Assembly (NCBI GenBank): GCA_937911265.1 | Contig: CALDRG010000103.1 | Location: 59,156-123,155 of the forward strand | Source of the DNA: Thalassarchaeum sp002495735 | GTDB lineage: Archaea > Thermoplasmatota > Poseidoniia > Poseidoniales > Thalassarchaeaceae | Direction of reading: 5' to 3' | Length of the DNA: 64,000 nt | Shown here: positions 17,382 through 26,341 of the stretch, one piece after another | Numbering within the stretch: position 1 is the stretch's first letter | Layout: every line of letters begins with the position of its first letter | Position numbers and translations under genes: made by a program | The notes under the pieces: model-generated | The model's input: the letters and a program-made list of their open reading frames with translations, nothing else | Database searches by the model: none | What the model was told of the DNA's origin: nothing

Positions 17382-17939
17382 ATGGAGCCGGGCAGGATGG
17401 AGTTGTTGCACAGGCATCTAACTAGGTTCATCGCAATCGATGTATTGTTGCTGATAGTGCTGTTGACTACAATGAATACTTCGGGATCATCCTCAATATT
17501 AGTGTTCTATATGCTTCTTGGATTGGTACTGATTCCATTGGGCATAGTTTCGGTAATCTCTATGCTAAAACGTAGCTCTGGTGGCATTAATCTAGGAATA
17601 GCCAGCCTTGGATTCATTGGTGCTGCATTTCTTTTGCTTGGAGTATTGGGCGGTATAAGCTATCTAACAGGGGAGAGTAAGGAAATTCTGCTTCCAGCAG
17701 TACTAATCCTACTGGGTGCATCTACACTGAAGAAGATACCAACAATGAAGAATCCGTTGTATGATATGTGGTACAGAGGGGCGAATAATTCTCAACTTTC
17801 TGGAAATGAATTCGAACAGGAAGTCCTAGCAACTTGTCCATCATGCCATAGCGTCTTGGCGGTATTTCCCAATCAATTAACAATTAACGATAAATGCCCG
17901 AATTGTAGTGAAAGGTTGGTGTATTCTGAAGAGGAGTGA
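17382..17939 (+). CDS. Small membrane protein with C-terminal zinc ribbon
   Basis: About 185 residues; start placed at the ATG at 17382 (17397 also possible). Hydrophobic segments: FIAIDVLLLIVLLTT, LVFYMLLGLVLIPLGIVSVI, LGIASLGFIGAAFLLLGVLGG and EILLPAVLILLGAST. The tail carries a CX2C-X17-CX2C zinc ribbon (CPSCHSVLAVF and CPNCSERL), probably cytoplasmic. No named family. It diverges from coaBC with a short shared promoter region and its stop abuts the convergent thiolase. Confidence 0.68.
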   Translation: MEPGRMELLHRHLTRFIAIDVLLLIVLLTTMNTSGSSSILVFYMLLGLVLIPLGIVSVISMLKRSSGGINLGIASLGFIGAAFLLLGVLGGISYLTGESKEILLPAVLILLGASTLKKIPTMKNPLYDMWYRGANNSQLSGNEFEQEVLATCPSCHSVLAVFPNQLTINDKCPNCSERLVYSEEE

Positions 17940-19073
17940 TCATGGGGTTTCCAAAGCGATAGCTATTCCCATGCCACCTCCTATGCACATAGTGGCAATT
18001 GCCCTTTTGGAATTTGTTCGTCTTAGAAGAGAAGCTGCTTTCCCGGTGATTCTTACCCCTGAAGCACCTAACGGATGTCCTAGCGCTATGGCACCACCAT
18101 CGATATTGATCTTTGATGGCTCCAGCCCCAACTCTGAGATTACAGCTAGACTCTGAGAAGAGAACGCTTCATTCAATTCGTACAAATCAATTGATTCACT
18201 GTCCCATCCTGTTCTCTCCAAAACCTTCCTAGTAGCTTCGACGGGCCCGATGCCCATAATCCCCGGTGGACATCCACTCACTGCACCCGAAACAATTCTC
18301 GCCAGAGGATTGAGTCCTCTTTCAGAAGCAAATTCCTCACTACAGACAATCATAGCAACCGCACCGTCAGTGAGTGGCGATGATGTCGCGGCGGTAACCG
18401 TTCCCTTTTCGGAGAATACTGGCTTTAGTCCAGACATTGCATCCAAGGTTGAGTCTGGCCTAATGCAACCATCCACTTCGATGGTTGTTTCTCCATCAAT
18501 TACCGGAATAATCTCATCATTGAATCTACCTGCCTCTAAGGCCGTTGTAGCTTTGACATGGGATTCTAGTGCGAAAGTTTCCTGTTCTGCTCGCCCTATC
18601 TCCCAATTATCTGCAATATTCTCTGCTGTTTGACCCATGGTGACGTATGCTTCGGGCCAACCGAGTTCAAGACCAGGGTGTGGGCTCCAGTTGAATCCCC
18701 TACGCTTTACCCTACTCATTGATTCAACGCCCGCACACAAGTAACAATCTCCCCAACCTGATTCGATATTTGCTGCGGCAGACAGTACTGCCTGCATTGA
18801 GGATCCGCACAGTCTGTTAAATGTCATTCCTGGCACACTGTCGGGCAAACCTGCTAGGAAAGTGACCAATCTGCCTATGTTGTATCCCTGTTCAGCTTCT
18901 GGATAACCACAACCCATCATAAGGTCATCAAAATCGGCTGCATCGATGTCGTTCCTGGCGATTAATCCCTTGACTATCTGGCTCGCCATGTCATCTGGGC
19001 GGAGTCCGCGCAACTCCCCCTTATGGGCCCTGTGAAAGGGAGTGCGAGCCCAATCCACGATTACTGCTTTCAC
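17940..19073 (-). CDS. Acetyl-CoA acyltransferase (thiolase)
   Basis: 377 residues. Active-site Cys 89 in TFNRLCGSSMQAV, catalytic His in ALGHPLGASGVRI and second Cys in TMCIGGGMGIA, plus ELNEAFSSQSLAV. All catalytic residues are present, so this is a degradative-type thiolase cleaving 3-ketoacyl-CoA (beta-oxidation) or an acetoacetyl-CoA thiolase, unlike the archaeal mevalonate-pathway thiolase that pairs with a DUF35 partner; no such partner lies adjacent. Neighbours give no fatty-acid operon, so the chain-length preference is unknown. Confidence 0.88.
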   Translation of the reverse strand: MKAVIVDWARTPFHRAHKGELRGLRPDDMASQIVKGLIARNDIDAADFDDLMMGCGYPEAEQGYNIGRLVTFLAGLPDSVPGMTFNRLCGSSMQAVLSAAANIESGWGDCYLCAGVESMSRVKRRGFNWSPHPGLELGWPEAYVTMGQTAENIADNWEIGRAEQETFALESHVKATTALEAGRFNDEIIPVIDGETTIEVDGCIRPDSTLDAMSGLKPVFSEKGTVTAATSSPLTDGAVAMIVCSEEFASERGLNPLARIVSGAVSGCPPGIMGIGPVEATRKVLERTGWDSESIDLYELNEAFSSQSLAVISELGLEPSKINIDGGAIALGHPLGASGVRITGKAASLLRRTNSKRAIATMCIGGGMGIAIALETP

Positions 19074-19179
19074 ATACTGACGACTGAGTGTTCACAGATA
19101 ACCATTGACCAGTGAAGATTGAAAGATGGTGCTCGACCGAGGGGTTCATGAGAGGCATTACTCTCGAAGTTATGATACT

Positions 19180-19869
19180 ATGATTAGAGAATGTACCGAT
19201 CACGGCTACTACGCCGATGACCACCTGTGTCCTGCATGTAATTCTGAAGGGAAATTCATCATGAGAACGGGAGAGAGGGACAGTATGGCGAGACGTTTAG
19301 CCCTAGCCCTCAGGCATGCACCTGAGAAGTTCAATCTGGAAATGGATATTAACGGCTGGATAGATGTCAAGGACATGATCAAACAGTTCAAGGGCTCGAA
19401 TGAAAAGAGATACCACTGGCTCAGGCCTCATCACTTTCGAGCAATCTCAGAGACCGATCCAAAGGGCAGATATGAGGTCAGAGGGAACGTGATGAGAGCC
19501 ACATACGCGCACACAGTAGAAATCGAATTGGACTTACCAACTGATAACATCCCAGAGGCCCTGTATTATCCCTGCTCTCCAGATGAGTGCGATAATCTGT
19601 TAGAGTTGGGCGTGAAACCAAGTGGTCGCTCACATGTGCACTTGTCGGCATCCATTCGCTCTGCAGCAGAGGCTGGACATGTTCACCATACACTTCCAAC
19701 TCTGCTTGAAGTCGATACTGCCAGGATGGTTGCTGCGGGTGAGACCATATGGCATGCTGGCATTACCGTGTACCTGGCAGACAAAGCTCCAGCAGAGTAC
19801 TTGTCGGTCATTGCCAACGACCACCCTGAGTACGAATTGGCTAGGGTGCACTGGGACGAAGAGGAGTAA
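19180..19869 (+). CDS. kptA: RNA 2'-phosphotransferase (Tpt1/KptA) with N-terminal zinc finger
   Basis: About 229 residues. Transfers a 2'-phosphate from RNA to NAD. The N-terminus has an ECTDHGYY...CPACNSEGKFIM zinc-binding motif found in archaeal homologues. The catalytic domain shows RRLALALRHAP, DINGWIDVKDMI, RYHWLRPHHFRAI, YEVRGNVMRATYAHT, a SGRSHVHLS block and HAGITVYLAD. The frame is open from 19126; the ATG at 19180 just before the zinc finger is preferred. Its biological substrate in archaea, which lack fungal-type tRNA ligase, is not settled. Confidence 0.88.
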   Translation: MIRECTDHGYYADDHLCPACNSEGKFIMRTGERDSMARRLALALRHAPEKFNLEMDINGWIDVKDMIKQFKGSNEKRYHWLRPHHFRAISETDPKGRYEVRGNVMRATYAHTVEIELDLPTDNIPEALYYPCSPDECDNLLELGVKPSGRSHVHLSASIRSAAEAGHVHHTLPTLLEVDTARMVAAGETIWHAGITVYLADKAPAEYLSVIANDHPEYELARVHWDEEE

Positions 19870-20253
19870 TCAGCGGTACTCACCGCATGATGGACAGAAG
19901 TCCAAATCCTCGCTAACAGTAGCTTCGCAGTTCTTACAATCTGAGTCGTTTGATACTGTAGTGGTAGTGACGCTCTCATCCTCAACCAACCTTACTGGAG
20001 AGTCTCTTTCGACGAAAGGAGGAGGTATATCGCCTCCATCCACTGTGATAATCTGCCTGTATTGAATTGCAAGTTGAATGGCCGATTCAATTTGCTTGGT
20101 GGCTCTGCTTCTCTCGGTTGGGTCCTCAATCTTCTCAACGATGGTTAACCTAGCCTGCAACCATCTCTGGAACTGTTCTATTGCCTCACCGTCGCCCACA
20201 TGGCCCTCACGGGGGCTCCCGTCATAAACTACGGGAGAGGCTAAGTCATGCAC
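19870..20253 (-). CDS. Hypothetical protein with C-terminal zinc ribbon
   Basis: 127 residues. The first 70 are helical (EAIEQFQRWLQARLTIVEKI, QIESAIQLAIQYRQII). The C-terminus is a zinc ribbon: CKNCEATVSEDLDFCPSCGEYR, spacing CX2C-X11-CX2C. No named family. The stop abuts the convergent kptA stop, and the start is 12 bases from the divergent isopentenyl phosphate kinase start. Confidence 0.65.
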   Translation of the reverse strand: MHDLASPVVYDGSPREGHVGDGEAIEQFQRWLQARLTIVEKIEDPTERSRATKQIESAIQLAIQYRQIITVDGGDIPPPFVERDSPVRLVEDESVTTTTVSNDSDCKNCEATVSEDLDFCPSCGEYR

Positions 20254-20265
20254 CTCATGGCAACA

Positions 20266-21066
20266 ATGAGTAATATGCCCAGAGTCATAGTGAAACTAGG
20301 TGGAGGACTCATAACCGACAAGTCGCTGTACAGACAGGTCAGATTAGACCGCGTTGATGCAGTATCTGCTGTCATCAAGGAACTGAAGGATTCTGGATAC
20401 TCTGTAATCATCGTCCACGGAGCGGGTTCCTTCGGACACTTGGAAGCAAGGAAATGGAAGCTATCAGAAGGCTACAACCGAGATATCTCCAAAGAGCAGG
20501 CGAATGCTGTAACTAGAGTTCGTTCAGACATGGACGACCTCAATGAATACGTTGTGAAGTCCCTAATGAATGCCGGAGTTGAATGCGAAATTATGCCGCC
20601 CCGAAAGTGGGCTACAGGAGTGGGTGTTGAGTTCCAAGGTGATTTGGATTCATTCGTTCGAGATCCAGCACTACCAGTTCCAATTACATTCGGCGATGTA
20701 GTAGATACAGTAGACGATACTAGATTTGGAATCCTGTCAGGAGACCACATCATGGTGCGTCTGGGGTGTGAGATACCTGATGTATCTGCATGCATCTTCC
20801 TTTTGGGAGATGTCGACGGACTCATGGATAGCCCACCTAACGAGCCCGGCTCTGTTCTGCTGCCAACATGGAAATTGGATGAGGGTTTCTCAAAATCTCA
20901 TAATCCGGATGTTGATGTGACTGGTGGAATTATGCTGAAGGCTCATTGTGCGTCCTTGATAGCCCGTCAGGTTGAAGATGTTTGGCTCCTCAATGGAACA
21001 GTTCCCAGTAGGATGCTAACTGTTGTATCTAAAGGCGATACGATAGGGACTAGGGTACTGCACTAA
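20266..21066 (+). CDS. ipk: Isopentenyl phosphate kinase
   Basis: About 266 residues, amino-acid-kinase superfamily. Motifs: VKLGGGLITDKS, IIVHGAGSFGHLEARKW (with the His that marks isopentenyl phosphate kinases), TFGDVV, ILSGDHIMVRL, FLLGDVDGLM and DVTGGIMLKAHCASLI. It phosphorylates isopentenyl phosphate to isopentenyl diphosphate in the archaeal mevalonate variants. The ATG at 20266 is used instead of 20248. The IPP isomerase-prenyl synthase fusion follows 73 bases downstream in the same direction, so three consecutive isoprenoid steps are side by side. Confidence 0.92.
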   Translation: MSNMPRVIVKLGGGLITDKSLYRQVRLDRVDAVSAVIKELKDSGYSVIIVHGAGSFGHLEARKWKLSEGYNRDISKEQANAVTRVRSDMDDLNEYVVKSLMNAGVECEIMPPRKWATGVGVEFQGDLDSFVRDPALPVPITFGDVVDTVDDTRFGILSGDHIMVRLGCEIPDVSACIFLLGDVDGLMDSPPNEPGSVLLPTWKLDEGFSKSHNPDVDVTGGIMLKAHCASLIARQVEDVWLLNGTVPSRMLTVVSKGDTIGTRVLH

Positions 21067-21107
21067 ACATGTTAATCTAATGTGTGACTGCAACCATAGC
21101 ATTTCGA

Positions 21108-21114
21108 TTATATG
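21108..21114 (+). promoter_or_regulatory. TATA-like box for the IDI-prenyl synthase fusion
   Basis: TTATATG, 26-32 bases before the preferred ATG at 21140. Supports an independent, leaderless transcript for the fusion gene and the choice of start. Inference from spacing. Confidence 0.4.
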
Positions 21115-21139
21115 CAAGCGTATTCTCGGCGTACATAGC

Positions 21140-22837
21140 ATGACCGAGCAAGGAGAGACTGAAATTCTCAATGAGCATGATCAGTCTCAAGCCGATATGA
21201 TGGCTGAAAACTGCATTCTCGTAGACTCAAATGACCGTACCATCGGTTCTGCGTCCAAAATGGATTGCCACTATGGTGAGGGCATGCTACATCGCGCCTT
21301 CAGTGTTCTGATATTTGACGAAGGGAGGAACCGACTGTTGATTCAGAAGCGTTCTGATGACAAGATTACTTTTCCTTCTGTATGGGCCAATACCTGTTGC
21401 AGCCATCCTCTGGATATTCCCGGGGAGAACGAGGATGCCGTATTAGGCGTGATGAACGCTGCTAGGAGAAAACTGCACCAAGAATTGGGAGTATCAAGGG
21501 AACAATTGGATGAGATTGACTTTGAGCACTTAGGTATATTCCAGTATGAATGTAGGTGGGATAGTAATTGGGTTGAGAAAGAAATAGATCATGTTCTCGT
21601 GGCCACAGTAAGTGAAGATGAGTTTCAATACGAACCTAATCCTAACGAAATTTCAGAGGCAAGGTGGGTCGGTGTAAGGGAAGTTTGGCACATGGTGAAT
21701 GGCGAGGAGAATTGGAGGGATGAACTCGTAGCTCCTTGGTTCAAATTGCTTTACATTGAGTTCCTGAAGATATCCTTACCTGAATTTCCACATCCTAGGG
21801 AAAATATAGTACATTTTGGAGAAGTAGACATGGGCGGTAAATCAGTAGTTCCTGGGCAGAATCTGATGGACGCGTTGGGCAGCCATCGTGACATCGTCGA
21901 AGAGGTCATTATGGCCAGTCTAGGTAAGATGAAACAAGAAAGGTTGCATGGTGCAATGACTCATCTTTTCGCGGGTGGGGGTAAGCGCCTCAGGGCCATC
22001 CTCCCACGCTTAGTCGGTGAAGCTGTAGGAGAAGTTCACGAAGGGCACTATACCTTGGGTGCCTGTATTGAGATAATTCACAACTTCACCCTCGTGCATG
22101 ACGATATTATGGATCAAGACCCTATTCGGAGGGGACTGGATGCCGTTCACGTCGCATATGACGATGCTACGGCTATAAACGCTGGAGATGCTATGTTAGC
22201 CGTAGGATTCGAGATACTAGCAGAATCGCCTCATATAGAGCCTGAGAATCTTGCATTCCTAGTCGGTTCGATAGGTGAGATGGTCAGAAAAGTCGCAGAG
22301 GGACAAATGGTGGACATAGAATTCGAAAATCGCGAAGATGTGAGCGAAGCCGACTATGTTTCCATGATCAAAGGGAAGACTTCGGCTATGTTCGAGACTT
22401 GTGCTATGACTGGAGCCAAGCTAGCTGGTGCAGATGATGTCACTGTGGAGAACATGGCCCAGTGGGGATTGAATCTAGGATTGTGCTTCCAGATGATGGA
22501 CGACTTGATTGATATCACCGGGGACACTGAGACATTAGGAAAACCAGCTGGTTCTGACGTTGTGCAGGGCAAGAGGACACTAATTGCAATACACGCTCTA
22601 GAATGCAGTTCCGAATTACCGATGTTCACAAAGGTGTTCGGAGCTGGCGAATGCAGTGATGAGGACCTTGCTCAAGCTGTTTCTGAACTAGAATCTAGTG
22701 GATCCATAGACTACGCCAAGCAACGTGCTATGAATTACCATTCTCTCGCCCATAGTTGCCTAGACAAACTGGAGAACAGTCCGGCATTGTCTATTCTTAG
22801 AGAATTGACTGACTTCCAGTTGATTCGTATCAACTAA
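21140..22837 (+). CDS. Fusion of IPP isomerase (type 1, Nudix) and geranylgeranyl/polyprenyl diphosphate synthase
   Basis: 565 residues. Residues 1-225 are a type 1 isopentenyl diphosphate isomerase: GMLHRAFSVLIFDE, LIQKRSDDKITFPSVWANTC with the active-site Cys and CSHPLD, ARRKLHQELG as the Nudix helix, and ARWVGVREV. After a linker, residues from about 240 are a trans-prenyl synthase: GGGKRLRAI, first Asp-rich motif LVHDDIMDQDPIRRG, GDAML, second Asp-rich motif FQMMDDLIDITGD and LGKPAGSDVVQGKRT. No stop or frameshift separates them. The fusion would make DMAPP and condense it with IPP for archaeal lipids. The product chain length is inferred. Confidence 0.92.
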   Translation: MTEQGETEILNEHDQSQADMMAENCILVDSNDRTIGSASKMDCHYGEGMLHRAFSVLIFDEGRNRLLIQKRSDDKITFPSVWANTCCSHPLDIPGENEDAVLGVMNAARRKLHQELGVSREQLDEIDFEHLGIFQYECRWDSNWVEKEIDHVLVATVSEDEFQYEPNPNEISEARWVGVREVWHMVNGEENWRDELVAPWFKLLYIEFLKISLPEFPHPRENIVHFGEVDMGGKSVVPGQNLMDALGSHRDIVEEVIMASLGKMKQERLHGAMTHLFAGGGKRLRAILPRLVGEAVGEVHEGHYTLGACIEIIHNFTLVHDDIMDQDPIRRGLDAVHVAYDDATAINAGDAMLAVGFEILAESPHIEPENLAFLVGSIGEMVRKVAEGQMVDIEFENREDVSEADYVSMIKGKTSAMFETCAMTGAKLAGADDVTVENMAQWGLNLGLCFQMMDDLIDITGDTETLGKPAGSDVVQGKRTLIAIHALECSSELPMFTKVFGAGECSDEDLAQAVSELESSGSIDYAKQRAMNYHSLAHSCLDKLENSPALSILRELTDFQLIRIN

Positions 22838-25045
22838 TCAGTCGGTATATTGAAGCTCGTCTGGAATCTCTGACTTCAGACCCTTGCGCTCCCTTATCTC
22901 TGCAGTGACCTTGTTGAATAGACTCCGAGGCAGATGGACGTATCCTGCATTCTCTGTGTTCCAAACCGCCCTTCCTTGAGTAGCCGCGCGAATATCATTG
23001 GAAAATCCGAATGACTCTGCAACGGGCATGACTCCTATGACGCTGGCTGTATTGCCATCAATTGGCATGTCTTCGATTACTCCTCTGCGTGTGGTGACTT
23101 CACGAGTAACACCGCCGATGACATCTTGAGGAGCATCTATCCTGATTTTCTGCATGGGCTCGAAAATGACTGGCTTAGAACGCAGCAGGGCTCCCTTAAC
23201 CGCCTTGCGGACCGCGGGAATTGTCTGCGCGGGACCTCTATGAATCGCGTCCTCGTGCAACTTGGCATCTACGAGACTGACCATTACGCCCATCAATGGT
23301 TCCTCGGCCACTGGACCCTTCTTACATACGTCATTGAAACCCTCGATAATCAACTCACGAGTCTCATGCAGATTCTGTATTCCTTTGGTGTCATTCACTA
23401 GAATATTTGTCCCATGGATAGCATATATTTTGCGCATCAGGTCCTTGTTCATTCCGAACTCAGCAAACTTGTCACCTATCTCCTTTGCATCTTTGTTCCT
23501 AACCGCGCCATCTCCGAAAACGCCCTCGCGCAATGCATCGGTGACATCATCAGGAAGTGGTTCGGTCTCAATATAGAAACGGTTGTGCCGATTAGGTGAC
23601 TTACCTTCGAAAGCACGACCCTTGTTTTCTGATGAAATGGACTCCCTATAGACTACTATAGGCTCGCTGACTGATACCTTGATACCCTGCTCTTCTTCCA
23701 ATCTATAGATTGTAATTTCGAGATGAAGCTCACCCATTCCGGCTAGTAATGCCTCTCCAGTCTCCTGATTAGTGGAGACCTGAAGGGATGCATCAGCCTT
23801 AGCAAGTCCTCTGAGGGCATCGATGAATTTTGGCAGATCCTTCATTGATTTCGGCTCTACTGCTACAGTTACCACAGGCTCAGAGTAATGTCGAATTGGT
23901 TCGAACGGAGTTGCATCCTCATCCCGTGTAACCGTGACGCCTGCTGCTGCACTACGAACGCCAGTCAGTGCGACTATGTTGCCAGAAGAGACCTCGGGAA
24001 CCTGAATTCTATCGCCACCCACCATCATGCTCACCTGCTGTACACGCTCTGATTTGGCCCCTCCAAGAGCCCATACTGTATCGCCGTGCTTGATAGTGCC
24101 CGAGTAAATCCGCCCAACGGCTACCTCCCCTGCATGTGGATCCATCCATATCTTGGTAATCATCAGCGACAGGGGGCCTTTTGAATCGCAACTAAGCATT
24201 GCCATACCGGTTTCCGATTCGAGATCACCCTGCCAAATATTGGGTATCCTGTACTGTTGCGCCACAATCGGTGAAGGTAGTTTGTGTACGGCCATGTCGA
24301 GTAGAACCTCGTGTACAGGTGCTTTCTTGGCCAGCTCCTTCTGTTCCTCGTTATGGCAATAATCGAAAATTTGTGTAAAATTCACACCTGATTTTTTCAT
24401 ATAGGGTATAGTAATTCCCCAATTGTGGAATGCTGATCCGAATGCAACGGTTCCATCCATCACGCTAACCTGCCAATCTTTCCTGTATTCAGGAGGTGCG
24501 AATTGCCTAATCAGAGTGTTTACCTTAGTGATCTGTCCTTCGAACCTGCTCATCATGTCTTCAGGAGTAACTTGTAGTTCATTGATCAGACGATCTACCT
24601 TGTTGATGAAAAGAACTGGTTTTACCTTCTCCTTGAGTGCCTGCCTAACAACAGTCTCTGTCTGTGGCATAGCACCTTCCACCGCACAGGTCAGTATGAT
24701 GCATCCATCCACAGCCCGCATTGCCCTTGTGACATCGCCACCAAAGTCAACGTGACCAGGTGTGTCAATGAGATTGATTAGGTAGTCATCAGTTTCTACT
24801 GAGTGTACCATTGAAGCACTGGCTGCATTGATTGTTATCCCTCGAGCACTCTCCTGGTCGTCGAAGTCCAGCACACGTGACTTACCTGCTAACTCCTCTG
24901 ACATCATGCCCGCACCTGCTATCAGATTGTCCGACAAAGTGGTCTTGCCGTGATCGATATGTGCTGCTATTGCTAGGTTCCGAATTTTCTCGCGATCGTG
25001 CATGACCTCGGTCGCTCGCTTGATGTTGTCTTCCTTACGACCCAT
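22838..25045 (-). CDS. fusA: Translation elongation factor 2 (aEF2)
   Basis: About 735 residues from the ATG at 25045. G1 is AAHIDHGKTTLSD, the switch region has RGITINAAS, G3 is LIDTPGHVDFGGDV and G4 is INKVDRL. The C-terminal domain has the diphthamide-bearing loop KLHEDAIHRGPAQTIPAVRK, whose His is modified in archaea and eukaryotes. It translocates tRNA-mRNA on the ribosome. uS7 and uS12 precede it in the usual str order, but aEF1A and uS10 are absent here. An AT-rich box (CTTTATGAA on the minus strand, 25083-25091) may give it its own promoter. Confidence 0.96.
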   Translation of the reverse strand: MGRKEDNIKRATEVMHDREKIRNLAIAAHIDHGKTTLSDNLIAGAGMMSEELAGKSRVLDFDDQESARGITINAASASMVHSVETDDYLINLIDTPGHVDFGGDVTRAMRAVDGCIILTCAVEGAMPQTETVVRQALKEKVKPVLFINKVDRLINELQVTPEDMMSRFEGQITKVNTLIRQFAPPEYRKDWQVSVMDGTVAFGSAFHNWGITIPYMKKSGVNFTQIFDYCHNEEQKELAKKAPVHEVLLDMAVHKLPSPIVAQQYRIPNIWQGDLESETGMAMLSCDSKGPLSLMITKIWMDPHAGEVAVGRIYSGTIKHGDTVWALGGAKSERVQQVSMMVGGDRIQVPEVSSGNIVALTGVRSAAAGVTVTRDEDATPFEPIRHYSEPVVTVAVEPKSMKDLPKFIDALRGLAKADASLQVSTNQETGEALLAGMGELHLEITIYRLEEEQGIKVSVSEPIVVYRESISSENKGRAFEGKSPNRHNRFYIETEPLPDDVTDALREGVFGDGAVRNKDAKEIGDKFAEFGMNKDLMRKIYAIHGTNILVNDTKGIQNLHETRELIIEGFNDVCKKGPVAEEPLMGVMVSLVDAKLHEDAIHRGPAQTIPAVRKAVKGALLRSKPVIFEPMQKIRIDAPQDVIGGVTREVTTRRGVIEDMPIDGNTASVIGVMPVAESFGFSNDIRAATQGRAVWNTENAGYVHLPRSLFNKVTAEIRERKGLKSEIPDELQYTD

Positions 25046-25082
25046 GACTAGACCTCTGAATGATGCGGCGACCTGACAACGG

Positions 25083-25091
25083 TTCATAAAG
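25083..25091 (-). promoter_or_regulatory. TATA-like box upstream of aEF2
   Basis: Minus strand CTTTATGAA, 38-46 bases before the aEF2 ATG and within the gap after uS7. Would allow aEF2 to be transcribed apart from the ribosomal protein genes. Confidence 0.3.
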
Positions 25092-25149
25092 CCGATTGTA
25101 AGACCGACTCAATCTACTCTCAGCAGCCTTGTTTGAAGGGTGACGGACC

Positions 25150-25758
25150 TCATCGCGCGGATGCCGCGATTCTCTCGATCTCCTCTCTCTTCCCTACCGA
25201 GTAAGAATTGACGTCTCCCTCAGCTGCCTTGGACAGTTCTGAAACTATCCCCTCGGTGAGCGTGCGGCGACTCTTGGCTGTCGCAGCGGCCGCACCGATG
25301 GAGATGTTACGCAATGCTATGTCCAATCTGCGACTAGGTGACGAATCCACGGCCTTAGGCTGACTGACTGCTCCAACCTTGATGCGAGTCGTCTCCTCAC
25401 AGGGAGCGGCTTCAACAATTGCATCGATGAACTTCTGAAGCGGATTCTGCCCACTCCTAGATGCTATCTTGTCTAAGGCCTGGTCGAACGCCTTGACACA
25501 ATGCTGCTTCTTACCAGAGAACTTACCCGTTCGCATCAGATTGTTGATGAAGCGTTCGATAACGGAAAGTTTGGACTTGCCAAACCAGGCGTTGGCGTGT
25601 CTTCCGCCTGAATGAGGAGTTCCTATTGTTGTGAGATTGATGTAGGGAGCCAGTCCGGGGTCATCACAGGTAACTTCGGATGCATCCCACTTACCGAACA
25701 CCATAGTGCCGATACCGGCAATAGGTGCCTCCTGCTCTACCTGCACTTCCTCGGTCAT
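25150..25758 (-). CDS. rps7: Ribosomal protein uS7
   Basis: 202 residues, archaeal/eukaryotic length. Landmarks: FGKWDASEV, YINLTTIGTPHSGGRHANAW, KLSVIERFINNLMRTG, KKQHCVKAFD, NPLQKFIDAIVEAAPCEETT, RRLDIALRNISIGAAAA and the terminal ERIAASAR. It binds the 3' major domain of 16S rRNA. Located 10 bases downstream of uS12, upstream of aEF2. Confidence 0.95.
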   Translation of the reverse strand: MTEEVQVEQEAPIAGIGTMVFGKWDASEVTCDDPGLAPYINLTTIGTPHSGGRHANAWFGKSKLSVIERFINNLMRTGKFSGKKQHCVKAFDQALDKIASRSGQNPLQKFIDAIVEAAPCEETTRIKVGAVSQPKAVDSSPSRRLDIALRNISIGAAAATAKSRRTLTEGIVSELSKAAEGDVNSYSVGKREEIERIAASAR

Positions 25759-25768
25759 TCAGAACACC

Positions 25769-26209
25769 TCATCTGATTGGCTTTTCCTTACGTCCACGAA
25801 CCATCTCGTCGAGAGATACTCCGTTAACCTTGATTACTTTGTATCGAACACCAGGCAGGTCACCATACGACCGTCCCTTACTCCCACCAATTCCCTCGAC
25901 GAGGACCTCGTCATGCTCATCGATGAATGATATGGCCCCATCTCCGGGTGCGAAGGCGGTCAACTTATTCCCAGTTCTAATCAGACTAATCTTGACTGCC
26001 TTACGTATTCCGGAATTTGGTTGCTTGGCCTCGAAACCGACCTTCTCAATCACTATACCCTTACCTTGAGTACTCCCCCCAAGTGGATCGTGCTTGAGAA
26101 CACCGCCTGCTATACGTTTGAATTGGCGGTTTCGAAACTTGCGTTCCTTCCAGCGATATTTCTTACGGTCTTTCTTCATCTTCGGCCCTGAGAATAATCC
26201 ACGACCCAA
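25769..26209 (-). CDS. rps12: Ribosomal protein uS12
   Basis: 146 residues, starting MGRGLFSGPKMKKDRK as archaeal S12 does. The decoding-centre loop KQPNSGIRKAVKISLI and GDGAISFIDEHDEVLVEGIGG with RSYGDLPGVRYKVIKVNG are present. First gene of the str-type cluster here. It is transcribed divergently from the UbiD-family gene across a 132-base promoter region. Confidence 0.96.
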   Translation of the reverse strand: MGRGLFSGPKMKKDRKKYRWKERKFRNRQFKRIAGGVLKHDPLGGSTQGKGIVIEKVGFEAKQPNSGIRKAVKISLIRTGNKLTAFAPGDGAISFIDEHDEVLVEGIGGSKGRSYGDLPGVRYKVIKVNGVSLDEMVRGRKEKPIR

Positions 26210-26248
26210 GTATACACCTCAAACTGACGCCCCGCCGACCCACCGATG

Positions 26249-26258
26249 GTATAAGAGC
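26249..26258 (+). promoter_or_regulatory. Bidirectional TATA-like element between uS12 and the UbiD-family gene
   Basis: GGTATAAGAG on the plus strand, which reads CTCTTATACC on the minus strand. It is 40-49 bases before the uS12 ATG and 84-93 bases before the UbiD ATG, so one AT-rich core could serve either direction. In the plus direction the start site would be expected close to the palindrome at 26266-26282. Confidence 0.4.
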
Positions 26259-26265
26259 GTGACGG

Positions 26266-26282
26266 ACTCACCTTAGGTGAGT
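26266..26282. promoter_or_regulatory. Perfect 8-base-arm palindrome, operator candidate
   Basis: ACTCACCT-T-AGGTGAGT, two perfect 8-base arms around one base. It sits 8 bases downstream of the TATA-like element, overlapping the expected plus-strand transcription start, the usual position of an archaeal repressor site. The bound protein is unknown. Confidence 0.4.
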
Positions 26283-26341
26283 GCAGCCTAGAGGGGCTTG
26301 GCGTTGCTAACATTCAAACGATTAGGCACAGCGACGAGACC

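Noticed and set aside
26266..26282. Palindrome considered as an attachment or transposon site
   Set aside because: No integrase, transposase or flanking direct repeat in the surroundings; the promoter position explains it better.
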